This document shows, piece by piece, positions 8,549 through 17,104 of a stretch of 40,250 bases of DNA; the first letter of the stretch is position 1; every line of letters starts with the position of its first letter. The translations under genes were made by a program, and so were the position numbers. Origin of the DNA: Candidatus Gastranaerophilales bacterium (lineage in GTDB: Bacteria; Cyanobacteriota; Vampirovibrionia; Gastranaerophilales; Gastranaerophilaceae); contig CALVBT010000003.1 of the NCBI GenBank assembly GCA_944325885.1, positions 1 through 40,250 on the forward strand. The letters are read 5' to 3'. The notes beneath the pieces were generated by a model that was given only the letters and a program-made list of their open reading frames with translations, had not been told where the DNA came from and did no database searches.

Positions 8549-9335
8549 TCTTTATCGGATAATTAGCAATTAAAAGTTCTTTATAAATATTATTGGTAAT
8601 ACCTTGTCTGTTGTTAATTCCTTTTTGTCTCTGCACTTCAATCATGTCAAATCCCTTGTATAATTCTCTAATTTTGGGAGAATCATCGTAAGACAAAAGA
8701 AAACGACCTTTGATATTACTTAATATATCTCTTAAACGTTCGTGTTCAAAGTCCTCTGTAGAAGTTACTTCATAGCCGCAGCCTGTTGAATACGGTGGAT
8801 CACAATAGAAAAACGCACCCTCGTGGTCGTATTGTGCAATTAACTTTTCAAAATCTCTGTGTTCAATAAGTACTTTGTCCAAACGTTTATGAATGGCATC
8901 AATTTTAATTAGAGTATTAGAAAGACTTTTGCAAGCACCGCCGGCTGATTTTTTAACACAACCAAAAGTAGAACCTTTACCACCAAAAGAACGGGTAATT
9001 AAGAAAAAGAACTTTGCAGCTTTTTGAACATCAGTAATTGGATTTGAGTTCATAAACTGCATAAACATTTCTCGAGAGCCAAGTAAGTATGAAAGTTCTT
9101 CTTTAAGTGCATTGGGATGGTATTTAACTATTCTGAACAGGTTAACAAGTCTGCCGTCAAGGTCATTGTATATTTCAACATCTGCCCATTTATCTTTGTA
9201 AAACAAAACCCAGCCTGCACCACCAAATGGCTCTATATATGTTTGTATATTTTCAGGAATAAGTGGAGCAATTGTTTTTCTCAACAATCTTTTACCTCCA
9301 ACCCAGTTTATTAAATGTTTCGAATCTACTGTCAT
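8541..9335 (-). CDS. Dam-type DNA adenine-N6 methyltransferase (D12 class)
   Basis: A 264-residue enzyme of normal length for the D12 family. Visible motifs are NWVGGK (10-15) with EPFGGAG (35-41) for S-adenosylmethionine binding and the catalytic DPPY at 179-182. It would methylate adenine in a short site, probably protecting phage DNA from host restriction or marking it for packaging; the site cannot be read from sequence. AAAGGAG lies before the ATG. It sits between gpF and gpG, which are adjacent in Mu, so it appears to be a cargo gene inserted in the head operon. No partner endonuclease is next to it. Confidence 0.92.
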   Translation of the reverse strand: MTVDSKHLINWVGGKRLLRKTIAPLIPENIQTYIEPFGGAGWVLFYKDKWADVEIYNDLDGRLVNLFRIVKYHPNALKEELSYLLGSREMFMQFMNSNPITDVQKAAKFFFLITRSFGGKGSTFGCVKKSAGGACKSLSNTLIKIDAIHKRLDKVLIEHRDFEKLIAQYDHEGAFFYCDPPYSTGCGYEVTSTEDFEHERLRDILSNIKGRFLLSYDDSPKIRELYKGFDMIEVQRQKGINNRQGITNNIYKELLIANYPIKNV

Positions 9336-9379
9336 AGAAACTCCTTTTAAATAGTGTTTAAATATTGTTGCAAATTCTT

Positions 9380-10123
9380 TTAATCATCAGGAGTTGAACT
9401 CCATCCGACATCGGGTGCAATTTTCTTTTCGGTCAATGGGTCGGTATAAACTGTTACGGGCTTGTATTCTCCTGATTTTTTAGAAACTAACCGCATTTCT
9501 GATGATAAACATCCAGTTGAAGAGCTGATTTGAGATTTCTTTTTAATATTGTAATTCGCAAGAGCATTCACCCTGCAACGGCATCGCCAGCCATTCGGAG
9601 GATAAAAGCTTCTCCAGAAAGGGTCATCATATGGGAAAATAAGACCATTTAATTGAGCGTGTTCCGGGCGGGTTTTTGCATCCATAACTGCAATATATTC
9701 CCAGTAAGGTCTGCTGTCTGTATTATCAAGCTGTGTCTTATATCGCCCTGATTGGTAAGCCGTTTGCATATTGACTCTGTAAATTGTTTTTAAACGACTA
9801 ACCGAGCCAAGCTGAACTTGCTCGGTATTTCCTTGAGCGTCAACAATAAACTCTTTACCCCACCAACCTTTCTTTTTAAGAATAGGCTGTATTTCTTTTT
9901 GAAAGGAACTAAAGGTCTGTCCTTCAGAGATTGCTTTTTCAATAGCATCTCTGATGTCTTGCAAAATATCTTCTCTCATCGCCTTAGCAACAGTAAAGGA
10001 TTTATGATGAGCTTCTTGCCAAATATCATACCAATCCCAAGATACTTTGTTATATTTTTTCTTTAAATATTTTATTGCCACTGCCGGAGCAAGTTTAAAT
10101 AAGCCTTTAAGTTCGACAGCCAT
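9380..10123 (-). CDS. Mu gpF-like minor head / head morphogenesis protein
   Basis: A 247-residue protein of the Mu F / SPP1 gp7 family. Typical features are the helical segment with RLKTIYRVNMQTAYQSGR (110-127), the block TRPEHAQLNG (151-160), and the Cys-rich PPNGWRCRCRV (175-185), the family's most conserved stretch. Mu F is considerably longer, so this is a short version lacking the C-terminal extension. It is thought to help connect portal and capsid or to be ejected with DNA. Its ATG overlaps the stop of the PAPS-reductase-like gene (TAATG). Confidence 0.9.
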   Translation of the reverse strand: MAVELKGLFKLAPAVAIKYLKKKYNKVSWDWYDIWQEAHHKSFTVAKAMREDILQDIRDAIEKAISEGQTFSSFQKEIQPILKKKGWWGKEFIVDAQGNTEQVQLGSVSRLKTIYRVNMQTAYQSGRYKTQLDNTDSRPYWEYIAVMDAKTRPEHAQLNGLIFPYDDPFWRSFYPPNGWRCRCRVNALANYNIKKKSQISSSTGCLSSEMRLVSKKSGEYKPVTVYTDPLTEKKIAPDVGWSSTPDD

Positions 10124-11091
10124 TAATACTTCACTCCTATGAAATCAAGAACTTTGTCGCATCCAAGTTGGTTTATGCAATAGTCATATTGTTTTGGATG
10201 AGATTCTTTCATTCTTTCAAAACGATTCGGGAATTTTTCTAAATGGCATCCAAACATACAGAACATACAGCCCGTTCTCTGCTCTCTTGTCGTATAAAGT
10301 TTTCCCTTTTTGTCTTTTTTTATTTCGCCGTAAATAGAGCTATACGGAATATTATAGATTAATATGTACTCTAAAATATCCTGTTCTGTCCAAAAGCCTA
10401 GCGGCATAGAGTATGGATTTTTTGAATTAAAAGAATTACAACCATTCTTCAAATAGACATTTGTCCTTAAACGGCTCTCAGATGCCATTGTTGCAATAAA
10501 TCCTTTTTTACCGGTTTCTTTTTCAAACTTTCTAAAAGGTCGTTTTTTCATTATTTCACAACATTTATTAGAAATTTTAAACGGCGCATCTAGTAAAAAC
10601 TTCCATCGGCTGCAATTATAAATAGAGGGATTGCCATTTTTATCTTTCAATGTTCCGTTTAATTTAGATAATCTTACTGTGATTGTTCCGTCATTTCTTG
10701 CTAATACTTTTCTAGATTGTTCAATAGTATCGGCAACCTCTTTACTAATTACGGGATATCCGTAGTTTTCAATAACCTTATTAAACTGTAGTTCAGGACG
10801 AATAATTGTTTCATTTTTGCATGATTTTACAAATTGTTTTATTTCGGGATACTCTAAACCTGTATCAACAAACACAGCCTCAACATCAGGAAATTCTGAA
10901 CGGACAAGATGCAAAAGAACAGTAGAATCTTTTCCGCCGGAGAAAGAGACAAACACTTTGCCGTCAAAGTGTTCGTAAAATTCTCTTATTCTACGTTTTG
11001 ACATTTCAATTTTTAAATTTAGAGGTAAACTCTGCCGTTGTTTAAGGAAATTCTTTTTCAAAGCGGCTTCATCAGGGGTAATTTTAGACAT
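10123..11091 (-). CDS. PAPS/APS reductase-like PP-loop enzyme with Cys cluster
   Basis: A 322-residue member of the phosphoadenosine-phosphosulfate reductase family. The PP-loop SGGKDST is at 51-57, followed by the usual VDTGLEYPE. A double Cys (177-178, in KCCEIMKK) and a CxxC at 275-278 within GCMFCMFGCH match the CC...CxxC arrangement that binds a [4Fe-4S] cluster in APS reductases and in DndC. Phage homologues are common but their substrate is unsettled: sulfate assimilation, DNA sulfur modification, or nucleobase thiolation are all possible. Here it lies directly between a Dam-type and a Dcm-type methylase gene, on the other side of gpF from the former, which favours DNA modification by association only. 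No DndD/E or other sulfur-modification partner is seen. Confidence 0.85.
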   Translation of the reverse strand: MSKITPDEAALKKNFLKQRQSLPLNLKIEMSKRRIREFYEHFDGKVFVSFSGGKDSTVLLHLVRSEFPDVEAVFVDTGLEYPEIKQFVKSCKNETIIRPELQFNKVIENYGYPVISKEVADTIEQSRKVLARNDGTITVRLSKLNGTLKDKNGNPSIYNCSRWKFLLDAPFKISNKCCEIMKKRPFRKFEKETGKKGFIATMASESRLRTNVYLKNGCNSFNSKNPYSMPLGFWTEQDILEYILIYNIPYSSIYGEIKKDKKGKLYTTREQRTGCMFCMFGCHLEKFPNRFERMKESHPKQYDYCINQLGCDKVLDFIGVKY

Positions 11092-11098
11092 AATATTC

Positions 11099-12220
11099 CT
11101 ATTTATTTAATTCAAATTCAGCAATTTGCCTGGCAACAGCTTCAACAACATTTACGGTTACGGCATTGCCTGCCATTTTGTATAAACGACAGTCTGCCAG
11201 TCCGATTTCACGTGCTTTCTCTATCATTTCATCAGGAAATCCCTGAAGTCTGAAACACTCAAGCGGAGTTAATCTGCGGATTCTGTATCCGTCAATAGTT
11301 CCCATATTGCAGTTTGTATCAAGAGTCTGAGAGCAGCCTTTACCAACTCTTCCACGTCTTGTTTTAGAATGAGGAAAAGAAAGATTTATTCCGTCTCCGG
11401 GACCTGCTTCGTCAAATCCTTTTTTAGTTCCGTTTCTAACTTTCATTAAAGGAGTATCGCCCGCAACTTTTAGAGTTTGAACTGTATCAGAGGCTTTGTA
11501 TTGATTGTGCCGAGGCTTGTTAATAAAATACAACCCTGTTTTAGCACCGAGTCCGCCACCATTTGCAGTAAGACAGGAACTTAAACCGTCCGGTAAATAA
11601 ATTCTGTTGCCTTGAGGTGTCTTGGGACTTAATGGATGTTTATTGAGCGTGCTAATATTTTTGATTCCATCCGGTGTGAGAGGAAATATTTTTCCGGCAC
11701 ATCCTTTTCCATAACATCCAACAATGTACACTCTTTCCCTGTTTTGAGGAACTCCGAAGAACTTAGAATTAAGTAATTGCCATTGCACTTGATACCCAAG
11801 GTCGGTGAGAATTTTAAGTATTGTTTGGAAAGTTTTTCCACTGTCGTGATTAAGTAAGCCTTTAACGTTTTCGAGTATAAAATATCGGGGTCGCTTGTCT
11901 TTGAGAATCCGTGCGACCTCAAAAAACATTGTGCCTCTGGTGTCTTCAAAGCCGCGTCTTTTTCCTGCAATCGAGAAAGACTGGCAAGGAAACCCTCCGC
12001 AGAGAATGTCGAAGTCGGGCAATTCTTCTGTATTGATTGTTCTGATGTCATTAAAAAATAACTCCTCTTCGGTATTAAAATATGCTTTGTATAATTTGTT
12101 GGCATATTCGTCATTATCACAATAGCCGATACTTTTAAAACCGGCTCTTTCAAGTCCGATTCTGAAACCGCCTATACCGGAAAACAAATCTAAGAAAGTT
12201 AATTTTTTATTCAAGACCAT
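11099..12220 (-). CDS. Dcm-type DNA cytosine-5 methyltransferase
   Basis: A 373-residue C5 methylase with all main motifs: I DLFSGIGGFRIGLE (near 11), IV GGFPCQSFS with catalytic Cys79, VI ENV (117-119), VIII QNRERVYIVG, and X GNAVTVNVVEAVA near the C-terminus. The variable target-recognition region lies between about residues 180 and 300. The ATG at 12220 is preferred to a TTG one codon earlier. The gene overlaps the portal gene by 14 bases. As with the Dam-like gene, no restriction endonuclease is beside it, so it is best read as a phage self-protection methylase. Confidence 0.94.
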   Translation of the reverse strand: MVLNKKLTFLDLFSGIGGFRIGLERAGFKSIGYCDNDEYANKLYKAYFNTEEELFFNDIRTINTEELPDFDILCGGFPCQSFSIAGKRRGFEDTRGTMFFEVARILKDKRPRYFILENVKGLLNHDSGKTFQTILKILTDLGYQVQWQLLNSKFFGVPQNRERVYIVGCYGKGCAGKIFPLTPDGIKNISTLNKHPLSPKTPQGNRIYLPDGLSSCLTANGGGLGAKTGLYFINKPRHNQYKASDTVQTLKVAGDTPLMKVRNGTKKGFDEAGPGDGINLSFPHSKTRRGRVGKGCSQTLDTNCNMGTIDGYRIRRLTPLECFRLQGFPDEMIEKAREIGLADCRLYKMAGNAVTVNVVEAVARQIAEFELNK

Positions 12221-13658
12221 CAATCCGCCCTTCTACCTCACAAAGAAATAATGCTTTTTGAAGAACCTTTTCAAAATCTTTTGTGTTCAGGTTTTCATCT
12301 TTTAGGGCTTCTTTGATTTCAGAATAAGAATTCCCATTCATAATCATTTCTATTAGTGGGGATAAGATTTTTTCTGACTGATTTTGTAATTCTTGGTTTG
12401 AAATTAAATCGAATAATTCATCAACCTGTCGTTGCCCCTGAAAATTTTCTTGTTCTTTAAACTGACTAAATACCGGCTGTGCAGTTTGTTGAATCTCTGC
12501 TATATCAAAATCTTCTTCGTCCAATCCGTAATTTTTTATAAAATACTTTTTGGTGAACTTAACGCCGCTTTCCGATAGAGTTTTGTCTCGTTGTGCCAAA
12601 TTAAGATCTATATCTTCCTCTTCATACAATTCAAATTCGGGGATAATTTCAGTGGAAAAATTTAGTTCATAAATCCAGCGTAAAAGTTGATTTATTGTTT
12701 TTTCTACGAGCTTTTTATCTGAATTGACAATGTCCTGTCTGACTTGGAAATGTGTATTTGAAGCAGCATAACTTCCAGTTGAACCGATTTCTGTAGTTAA
12801 GGTTTGACCGATAATTGCCTTCGAGATTTCTGCATTCATTTTGTTTATTAATTTTTCATAAATCTCTGCTGAGGATGATTTATTTGCTTCTTGAAGTTCA
12901 ACGGATGAATCATCAGGAATAACAGCGATTGCATCTTGTACCATTCGCTCTAACATATCAGCCAAATTATTTGTTTCTTCTTGAGATGCACCTCTCGGAT
13001 GTTTGCCTATTATATGAGGCATTCCGTATTTTTCGGTAAATATTGTCCAGAATTTTAAGCCGCCTTTTTTAAAAACTACCTGCCAGAATACTTTTGATAA
13101 TATTCTGTCTCCATATGGATTGTCGTATGAGGCATTGTATTGCGGACAAAGAAATTTTTTAGGCGGTAATAGCTCTCCAAAATAATTCTGTTTTGTTTTA
13201 AAACGAAGATTATTGTCAGCATCATAACAAAACCATTCCGGTGGTTTTGCTTTTAACTCTGACGGAAGTATTAAGCTGCCTTCTTTTTTCCATATAATTT
13301 CTATCGGCTGAAATCCCCAAAGAACCGAATCAAGAATATCATTTATTAATTTATAAAGATCGAGCTTTTTTAAAAGATTTGAGAGTAATTCGATATTTTT
13401 ATCTTTATTTAATCCTCTTGCAATTTCCCATTCAAGAGAAAGCACACCCGCTTTTCTTGATTGAACGCAGGCTATAACATGAGGATCACACAGTAACTCT
13501 CTATATATTTTTATATCTTTGCCTTGCTTACGAAGCACTATATCAGGATCAGGCAGAATGTTGCATAAAGAATAAAAATTCAAAGAACGTTGGCGTGTTG
13601 CGATTTCCTCCGACAATGATTTCTTTGTATTTGCTCTTTTTATTATGCTTTCATCCAT
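12207..13658 (-). CDS. Mu gp29-like portal protein (DUF935)
   Basis: A 483-residue portal protein, close in size to Mu gp29. Landmarks are the N-terminal DPDIVLRKQGKDIKIYREL, DSVLWGFQPIEIIWKK near 110, PYGDRILSKVFWQV..KKGGLKFW near 190, the EKYGMPHIIGKHPRG turn and the C-terminal acidic, helical tail. It forms the ring through which DNA enters and leaves the capsid. In Mu the portal follows the terminase genes; here it lies after the tail tube on the other strand. A Shine-Dalgarno sequence is not obvious. Confidence 0.92.
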   Translation of the reverse strand: MDESIIKRANTKKSLSEEIATRQRSLNFYSLCNILPDPDIVLRKQGKDIKIYRELLCDPHVIACVQSRKAGVLSLEWEIARGLNKDKNIELLSNLLKKLDLYKLINDILDSVLWGFQPIEIIWKKEGSLILPSELKAKPPEWFCYDADNNLRFKTKQNYFGELLPPKKFLCPQYNASYDNPYGDRILSKVFWQVVFKKGGLKFWTIFTEKYGMPHIIGKHPRGASQEETNNLADMLERMVQDAIAVIPDDSSVELQEANKSSSAEIYEKLINKMNAEISKAIIGQTLTTEIGSTGSYAASNTHFQVRQDIVNSDKKLVEKTINQLLRWIYELNFSTEIIPEFELYEEEDIDLNLAQRDKTLSESGVKFTKKYFIKNYGLDEEDFDIAEIQQTAQPVFSQFKEQENFQGQRQVDELFDLISNQELQNQSEKILSPLIEMIMNGNSYSEIKEALKDENLNTKDFEKVLQKALFLCEVEGRIDGLE

Positions 13659-13664
13659 AAGAAA

Positions 13665-14186
13665 TTAAGCACCTATATTCTTTTTGAACAAGGTTAAGAT
13701 ATCGATGAATCCCACTTTGTATATGTTTTGTAATACATCAATCTCGAATACTTCTTCAGAATCAACAACTAGCTTTGCATAAGTAACAGCCATTGTTGTT
13801 TCGTATTCGGCATTATCCTGCGGCTTAATTGTACCGAGAGGAAACTCCTTAAAAGTGCCGATAAGAAAAGCTGTTGCCGGTACTTCTTTTATTTTTCCAA
13901 GCCCGTTATATGTTTCAAGATTTGCTCTAACCTGAAGAATAGTTGCAGTAAAAGGATTAGCACAAGTCCTTAAAACATCCGGATATAGAGCATTCCATTT
14001 AATCTTGCACTCGAGTTTATCAATACCTGCGAAAAATTCAGCAGAACCAACCATTCCAAGTGCTTTATGTTCTGCCATTTTATGTTTTATTTGTGGAAGC
14101 TGTACTTCTTCAGCTCTACCAAGTAAATTGTTTCCATTCATGTAAATATTACAGTTGGTAAGCTTGTTTATTTCTATTTTAGACAC
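13665..14186 (-). CDS. P2 FII-like major tail tube protein
   Basis: A 173-residue protein of the phage major tail tube family. Recognisable are the N-terminal TNCNIYMNGNNLLGRAEEVQ, PQIKHKMAEHKALGMVG and the central segment KCKIKWN-like strands used in hexamer formation. It makes the inner tube inside the contractile sheath. The start is GTG (14186-14184), supported by GGGAG about ten bases upstream. It follows the sheath gene with only a 58-residue gene between them. Confidence 0.9.
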   Translation of the reverse strand: MSKIEINKLTNCNIYMNGNNLLGRAEEVQLPQIKHKMAEHKALGMVGSAEFFAGIDKLECKIKWNALYPDVLRTCANPFTATILQVRANLETYNGLGKIKEVPATAFLIGTFKEFPLGTIKPQDNAEYETTMAVTYAKLVVDSEEVFEIDVLQNIYKVGFIDILTLFKKNIGA

Positions 14187-14225
14187 GGTTATATCTCCCA
14201 GTTTTGCCGTATCTCAACCTCAGTT

Positions 14226-14402
14226 TTATTTTTTGTATAATCCGCAATTAACGATTTCTGTGTCAGAATAATGCAAAATAACCAGTTCTTGGCTAATAGA
14301 GTGAATGAGCGGACATTTATATATGTTTTTACATTTAAAACACAGGTCTTTCTCAGTTGTATGGATTTCTAGTTTACCGATATCATTAACAGTTGCATAC
14401 AT
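14226..14402 (-). CDS. 58-residue Cys-containing small protein between sheath and tube
   Basis: A short gene in the gap between sheath and tube. Its ATG overlaps the sheath stop codon (TAATG on the minus strand), the same junction used by many gene pairs in this phage, which argues that it is translated. It begins MYATVNDIGKLEIHTTEK and carries C21-F-K-C24, C30 and C53, so a small metal-binding knuckle is possible. It is very hydrophilic and has no membrane segment. I recognise no family. It could be a tail assembly factor. Confidence 0.65.
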   Translation of the reverse strand: MYATVNDIGKLEIHTTEKDLCFKCKNIYKCPLIHSISQELVILHYSDTEIVNCGLYKK

Positions 14403-15634
14403 TATGAGCCACCCAGTGATTTTAATAATTCGATATCTATAAAAGATTCAAAAGTAATTCTTTCAGCTGGAACAGGCGGCATAAATTCTATATTAAACGT
14501 TAAATGTCCATTTGCTATTTCTGTTGCAGGGTTTTTATCTTGATTAAAAGTACATTTTCCATCAATCAATGCACCACGTCCTATTAAGGTTCTAATAAAC
14601 TGATTTACTGTCTCACAGATTGAATCTATTAAGCCGTTATCTATCGGATAATCCATAAACTGAAGCATTGAATATTCAACCGATTCATGAAGAATGTCTG
14701 CGGTTCTTCTTACATTGATAAAATTCGTTGGATCTGTTGACGTTGGATAAGCAGAGCTTCTGTTTCCCCAAGTTAAAAATCCAGTTCCGTACGAATTAAA
14801 AACAGTAAGAATTCCCGCTTCATTAAGAGCATTAACTTCACTAGACGGATCGTTTATCATAGAAGTTAGCTGACGTTCAAGCCCCAAAATGTTTTGTATA
14901 GATGTATTTGATGGTGACCAATGATAGCCCTTTTCTATATCTTTTGCGGCGATAACACCAGCTAAACGCTGAGAATATGGTTCAAGGACTATTTTATCGT
15001 TATCACTGTCATATACTTTTAAATGAGGATAGCAAAGGACAATTCTGTCAGATGAAACGTTGAAATTAATAGTACCTTCAGTGCCTCTTCCAGTAATTGC
15101 CTCTTGTACCGTTGCGCCAACTGGTGCATCAACAATCCCTATAGCTCGGATTTTGTTACATATAGTATTTATATTAGAAACAACCGCACTATCCTCACAG
15201 TACACAGGAGCAATAATTGTTTTTGGATAATAGCCAAACAAAGAATAACAATCTTCAAATGCTTTCATCCCCAGCCTTTTACCGGTAAGTGCATCAACAG
15301 AACCGTTAATTTCTCCCATAGTCACATCTTCGGGTGTTTCGTGTTTTTCAGGGTCATAGACATTAATTACTATTACAATTCCTGCCCCCTGGTCGAATAT
15401 AGCTTTTAATGCTTGTGGGATTGTAAAACCTGGTTTGTGTTTACCGAAGTATTTAACTGCTTCAATTTCATTTAAAATTAAAGTTGGTGTATTGATTGTT
15501 TTGTATTCGTCTGAAACATCATCTATCGGTGCAGTTCCGACAAGTCCAATAACAGCTGTTTTTACAGTTTTTATTGTTCTGGAACCTTTTTGAACCTCGA
15601 TTGTTTCAACACCGTGCAGAAAACTTGCAGGCAT
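14402..15634 (-). CDS. P2 FI-like contractile tail sheath protein
   Basis: A 410-residue sheath protein, close to the P2 FI length. The N-terminus HGVETIEVQKGSRTIKTVKT followed by AVIGLVGTAP is diagnostic, as are the QALKAIFDQGAGIVIVINV block, the LTWGNRSS turn, and the C-terminal FNIEFMPPVPAERITFES strand that links neighbouring subunits. It contracts around the tube to drive it into the cell envelope. AAGGAG precedes the ATG. It proves that the phage is a myovirus. Confidence 0.94.
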   Translation of the reverse strand: MPASFLHGVETIEVQKGSRTIKTVKTAVIGLVGTAPIDDVSDEYKTINTPTLILNEIEAVKYFGKHKPGFTIPQALKAIFDQGAGIVIVINVYDPEKHETPEDVTMGEINGSVDALTGKRLGMKAFEDCYSLFGYYPKTIIAPVYCEDSAVVSNINTICNKIRAIGIVDAPVGATVQEAITGRGTEGTINFNVSSDRIVLCYPHLKVYDSDNDKIVLEPYSQRLAGVIAAKDIEKGYHWSPSNTSIQNILGLERQLTSMINDPSSEVNALNEAGILTVFNSYGTGFLTWGNRSSAYPTSTDPTNFINVRRTADILHESVEYSMLQFMDYPIDNGLIDSICETVNQFIRTLIGRGALIDGKCTFNQDKNPATEIANGHLTFNIEFMPPVPAERITFESFIDIELLKSLGGS

Positions 15635-15669
15635 AAAAACTCCTTGTTATTAATGGTTTTGCTAATTGC

Positions 15670-16080
15670 TTAAAAAATTTGAATGCAGGGTAGTGTTAAT
15701 GAGAAATTAATAGCGTATTGCCAAATTCCTTTGTTTTCAGAAATAAAATTTTCCTTAACTGGGGTTAGTTGCGAGCAGCCATCAATTCTATACCCTGTAA
15801 GAATGGCTCTCACACTATCCAAAAGCTCATAAGCACCGGCATTGGAACGCAGATTGCGGGTCACTATAGTTATTGAAAACTCTGCTGTTTTTGTTTGATT
15901 CACGTAGCCAAGACTTTGTGATTTGCTATAATTCCCCCCTTGATAATGAATAAGAATTGCACCTATAGGATGTAAAAGAAGAAACTCAGAAGGCTTATCA
16001 GGAAAGCCTCGTACAAGTAACTCCGGAATTTCTTCCTTTAATTTTTCGATAATTTTGTCTTCAATATCTCTAATATTCAT
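15670..16080 (-). CDS. Mu gp37-like protein (DUF1834/Gp37 family), probable tail terminator
   Basis: A 136-residue protein. The opening NIRDIEDKIIEKLKE, the strand GAILIHYQGGNYSKS and the middle AEFSITIVTRNLRSNAGAYE..LDSVRAILTGYRI fit the Gp37 family of Mu-like phages. Family members sit between head-tail connectors and the sheath and probably cap the tail. It overlaps the gp36-like gene by 11 bases and is followed by a 35-bp gap carrying the sheath gene's ribosome-binding site. Confidence 0.82.
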   Translation of the reverse strand: MNIRDIEDKIIEKLKEEIPELLVRGFPDKPSEFLLLHPIGAILIHYQGGNYSKSQSLGYVNQTKTAEFSITIVTRNLRSNAGAYELLDSVRAILTGYRIDGCSQLTPVKENFISENKGIWQYAINFSLTLPCIQIF

Positions 16081-16504
16081 ACATTACTTTTCGAAAAATA
16101 CGATCCCGGTAACTTTTATTTGTTTTATAGTCTCCTGATGCTAAAGGCAGATTTGTATCTGTATCTGTTTCTAAAGAGATAGTCCCCTTTTGTATATCTT
16201 GAAGAATTTTTATTGCATTTTTATAATTTGCTTCTATTACTTCAGGCATATCATCTCGCATTCTTCTTGAATACAAGCGATAAATACTCAAATCTATTGC
16301 AACAATACGAAGTAAAGGAAAACGGGTATCCAAAGGCAAATTGTATCTGCCACGCAGATACCCGTCTATGAGCGTTGATGAGTATATGATTGCCTCTTCG
16401 GCGACTACACGATCGATTTCATCTTGCTCATAATCAGAGGTCAGCTGAATAAGTGTGGAGGTTGAGACATGTGTTTCTATATCTTCGATCGTGCAGTAAT
16501 CCAT
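16070..16504 (-). CDS. Mu gp36-like head-tail connector (DUF1320)
   Basis: A 144-residue protein of the DUF1320 family. Visible are MDYCTIEDIETHVS, the acidic helix DEIDRVVAEEAI followed by IDGYLRGRYNLPL, and the RIVAIDLSIYRLYSRR helix, the family's best conserved parts. Such proteins bind under the portal and join head and tail. The stop codon of this gene overlaps the gp37-like start, and its ATG follows the stop of the upstream gene without a gap. Confidence 0.9.
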   Translation of the reverse strand: MDYCTIEDIETHVSTSTLIQLTSDYEQDEIDRVVAEEAIIYSSTLIDGYLRGRYNLPLDTRFPLLRIVAIDLSIYRLYSRRMRDDMPEVIEANYKNAIKILQDIQKGTISLETDTDTNLPLASGDYKTNKSYRDRIFRKVMYEY

Positions 16505-16846
16505 TTATATACCTCTAATAATTCTGATAAATTCGCCTGCGGCTGTAGCCTCATCAAGAGCATAGCCATTGCATTCTTCACTGTCAGTAATAGCAACAGC
16601 TCTACCTTCAGCATCAGAAGTAACTTTTGCACCAACTGTGACAGCACCGCCTGCTTCAATCAGTAACACTCCAATTACGGAAACGGGGAGCATTTCTTCT
16701 TTATCAGTTTCGACATCTGAAACCCCATATGCTTTTACACCTGCCGTGCAATAATTCCCGTCAAAGCCTATAAATCTACACTTTTTAATATCCGTTTTGG
16801 CTGTTATAGAAGATATCAGAACTGGTTTATATGTTTTTTCAGACAT
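16505..16846 (-). CDS. DUF2190-like small head protein (probable capsid cement)
   Basis: A 113-residue protein with the small beta-rich pattern of DUF2190 and related capsid decoration proteins: KCRFIGFDGNYCTAGVKAYG, the segment LPVSVIGVLLIEAGGAVTVGAKV, then AVAITDSEECNGYALDEATAAGEFIRI. In related phages this protein follows the capsid gene and stabilises the expanded shell. Its start overlaps the preceding stop codon by one base. Decoration is inferred from family and position. Confidence 0.78.
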   Translation of the reverse strand: MSEKTYKPVLISSITAKTDIKKCRFIGFDGNYCTAGVKAYGVSDVETDKEEMLPVSVIGVLLIEAGGAVTVGAKVTSDAEGRAVAITDSEECNGYALDEATAAGEFIRIIRGI

Positions 16847-17088
16847 TATTTTTTATCTCCATCTTCTTGTACAGTCTCTTTAGCTGTTTTATTGGAGTCA
16901 GCTTTCTGTTCTGACTTTGTTGATTTTTGGGTTGTTTTATTAGAAGAACTCTTTTGTTCTTCGGGAATCAACTCAACAAAATCTGAAATTCGAGCTGCTT
17001 GCTCTTCTGTCAGATCAATTTTACTTCCTTCGCCATACACCTTCTTGTTATGAAGAAGCGTAGTATGTTTGACCAAGTATTTTGGCAT
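16846..17088 (-). CDS. small FluMu N-terminal-like (DUF7210) head-region protein
   Basis: An 80-residue protein. Residues 1-42 (KYLVKHTTLLHNKKVYGEG, then IDLTEEQAARI) match the short domain found near the capsid genes of Mu-like prophages. The second half is low in complexity, rich in Lys, Ser, Thr, Glu and Gln, and probably disordered. It lies between the capsid gene and the DUF2190-like gene in the same operon. Its role is unknown; a head accessory part is the simplest guess. Confidence 0.7.
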   Translation of the reverse strand: MPKYLVKHTTLLHNKKVYGEGSKIDLTEEQAARISDFVELIPEEQKSSSNKTTQKSTKSEQKADSNKTAKETVQEDGDKK

Positions 17089-17104
17089 TATTAGCTCCTC
17101 TATT

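Noticed and set aside
11629-12153. 174-codon open frame overlapping the cytosine methylase
   Set aside because: Same strand, different frame, wholly inside a gene with all methylase motifs; its translation has no family pattern.
8541-12220. A complete restriction-modification system
   Set aside because: Two methylases are present but no endonuclease frame; every other gene in the stretch is a phage head gene or the PP-loop enzyme.
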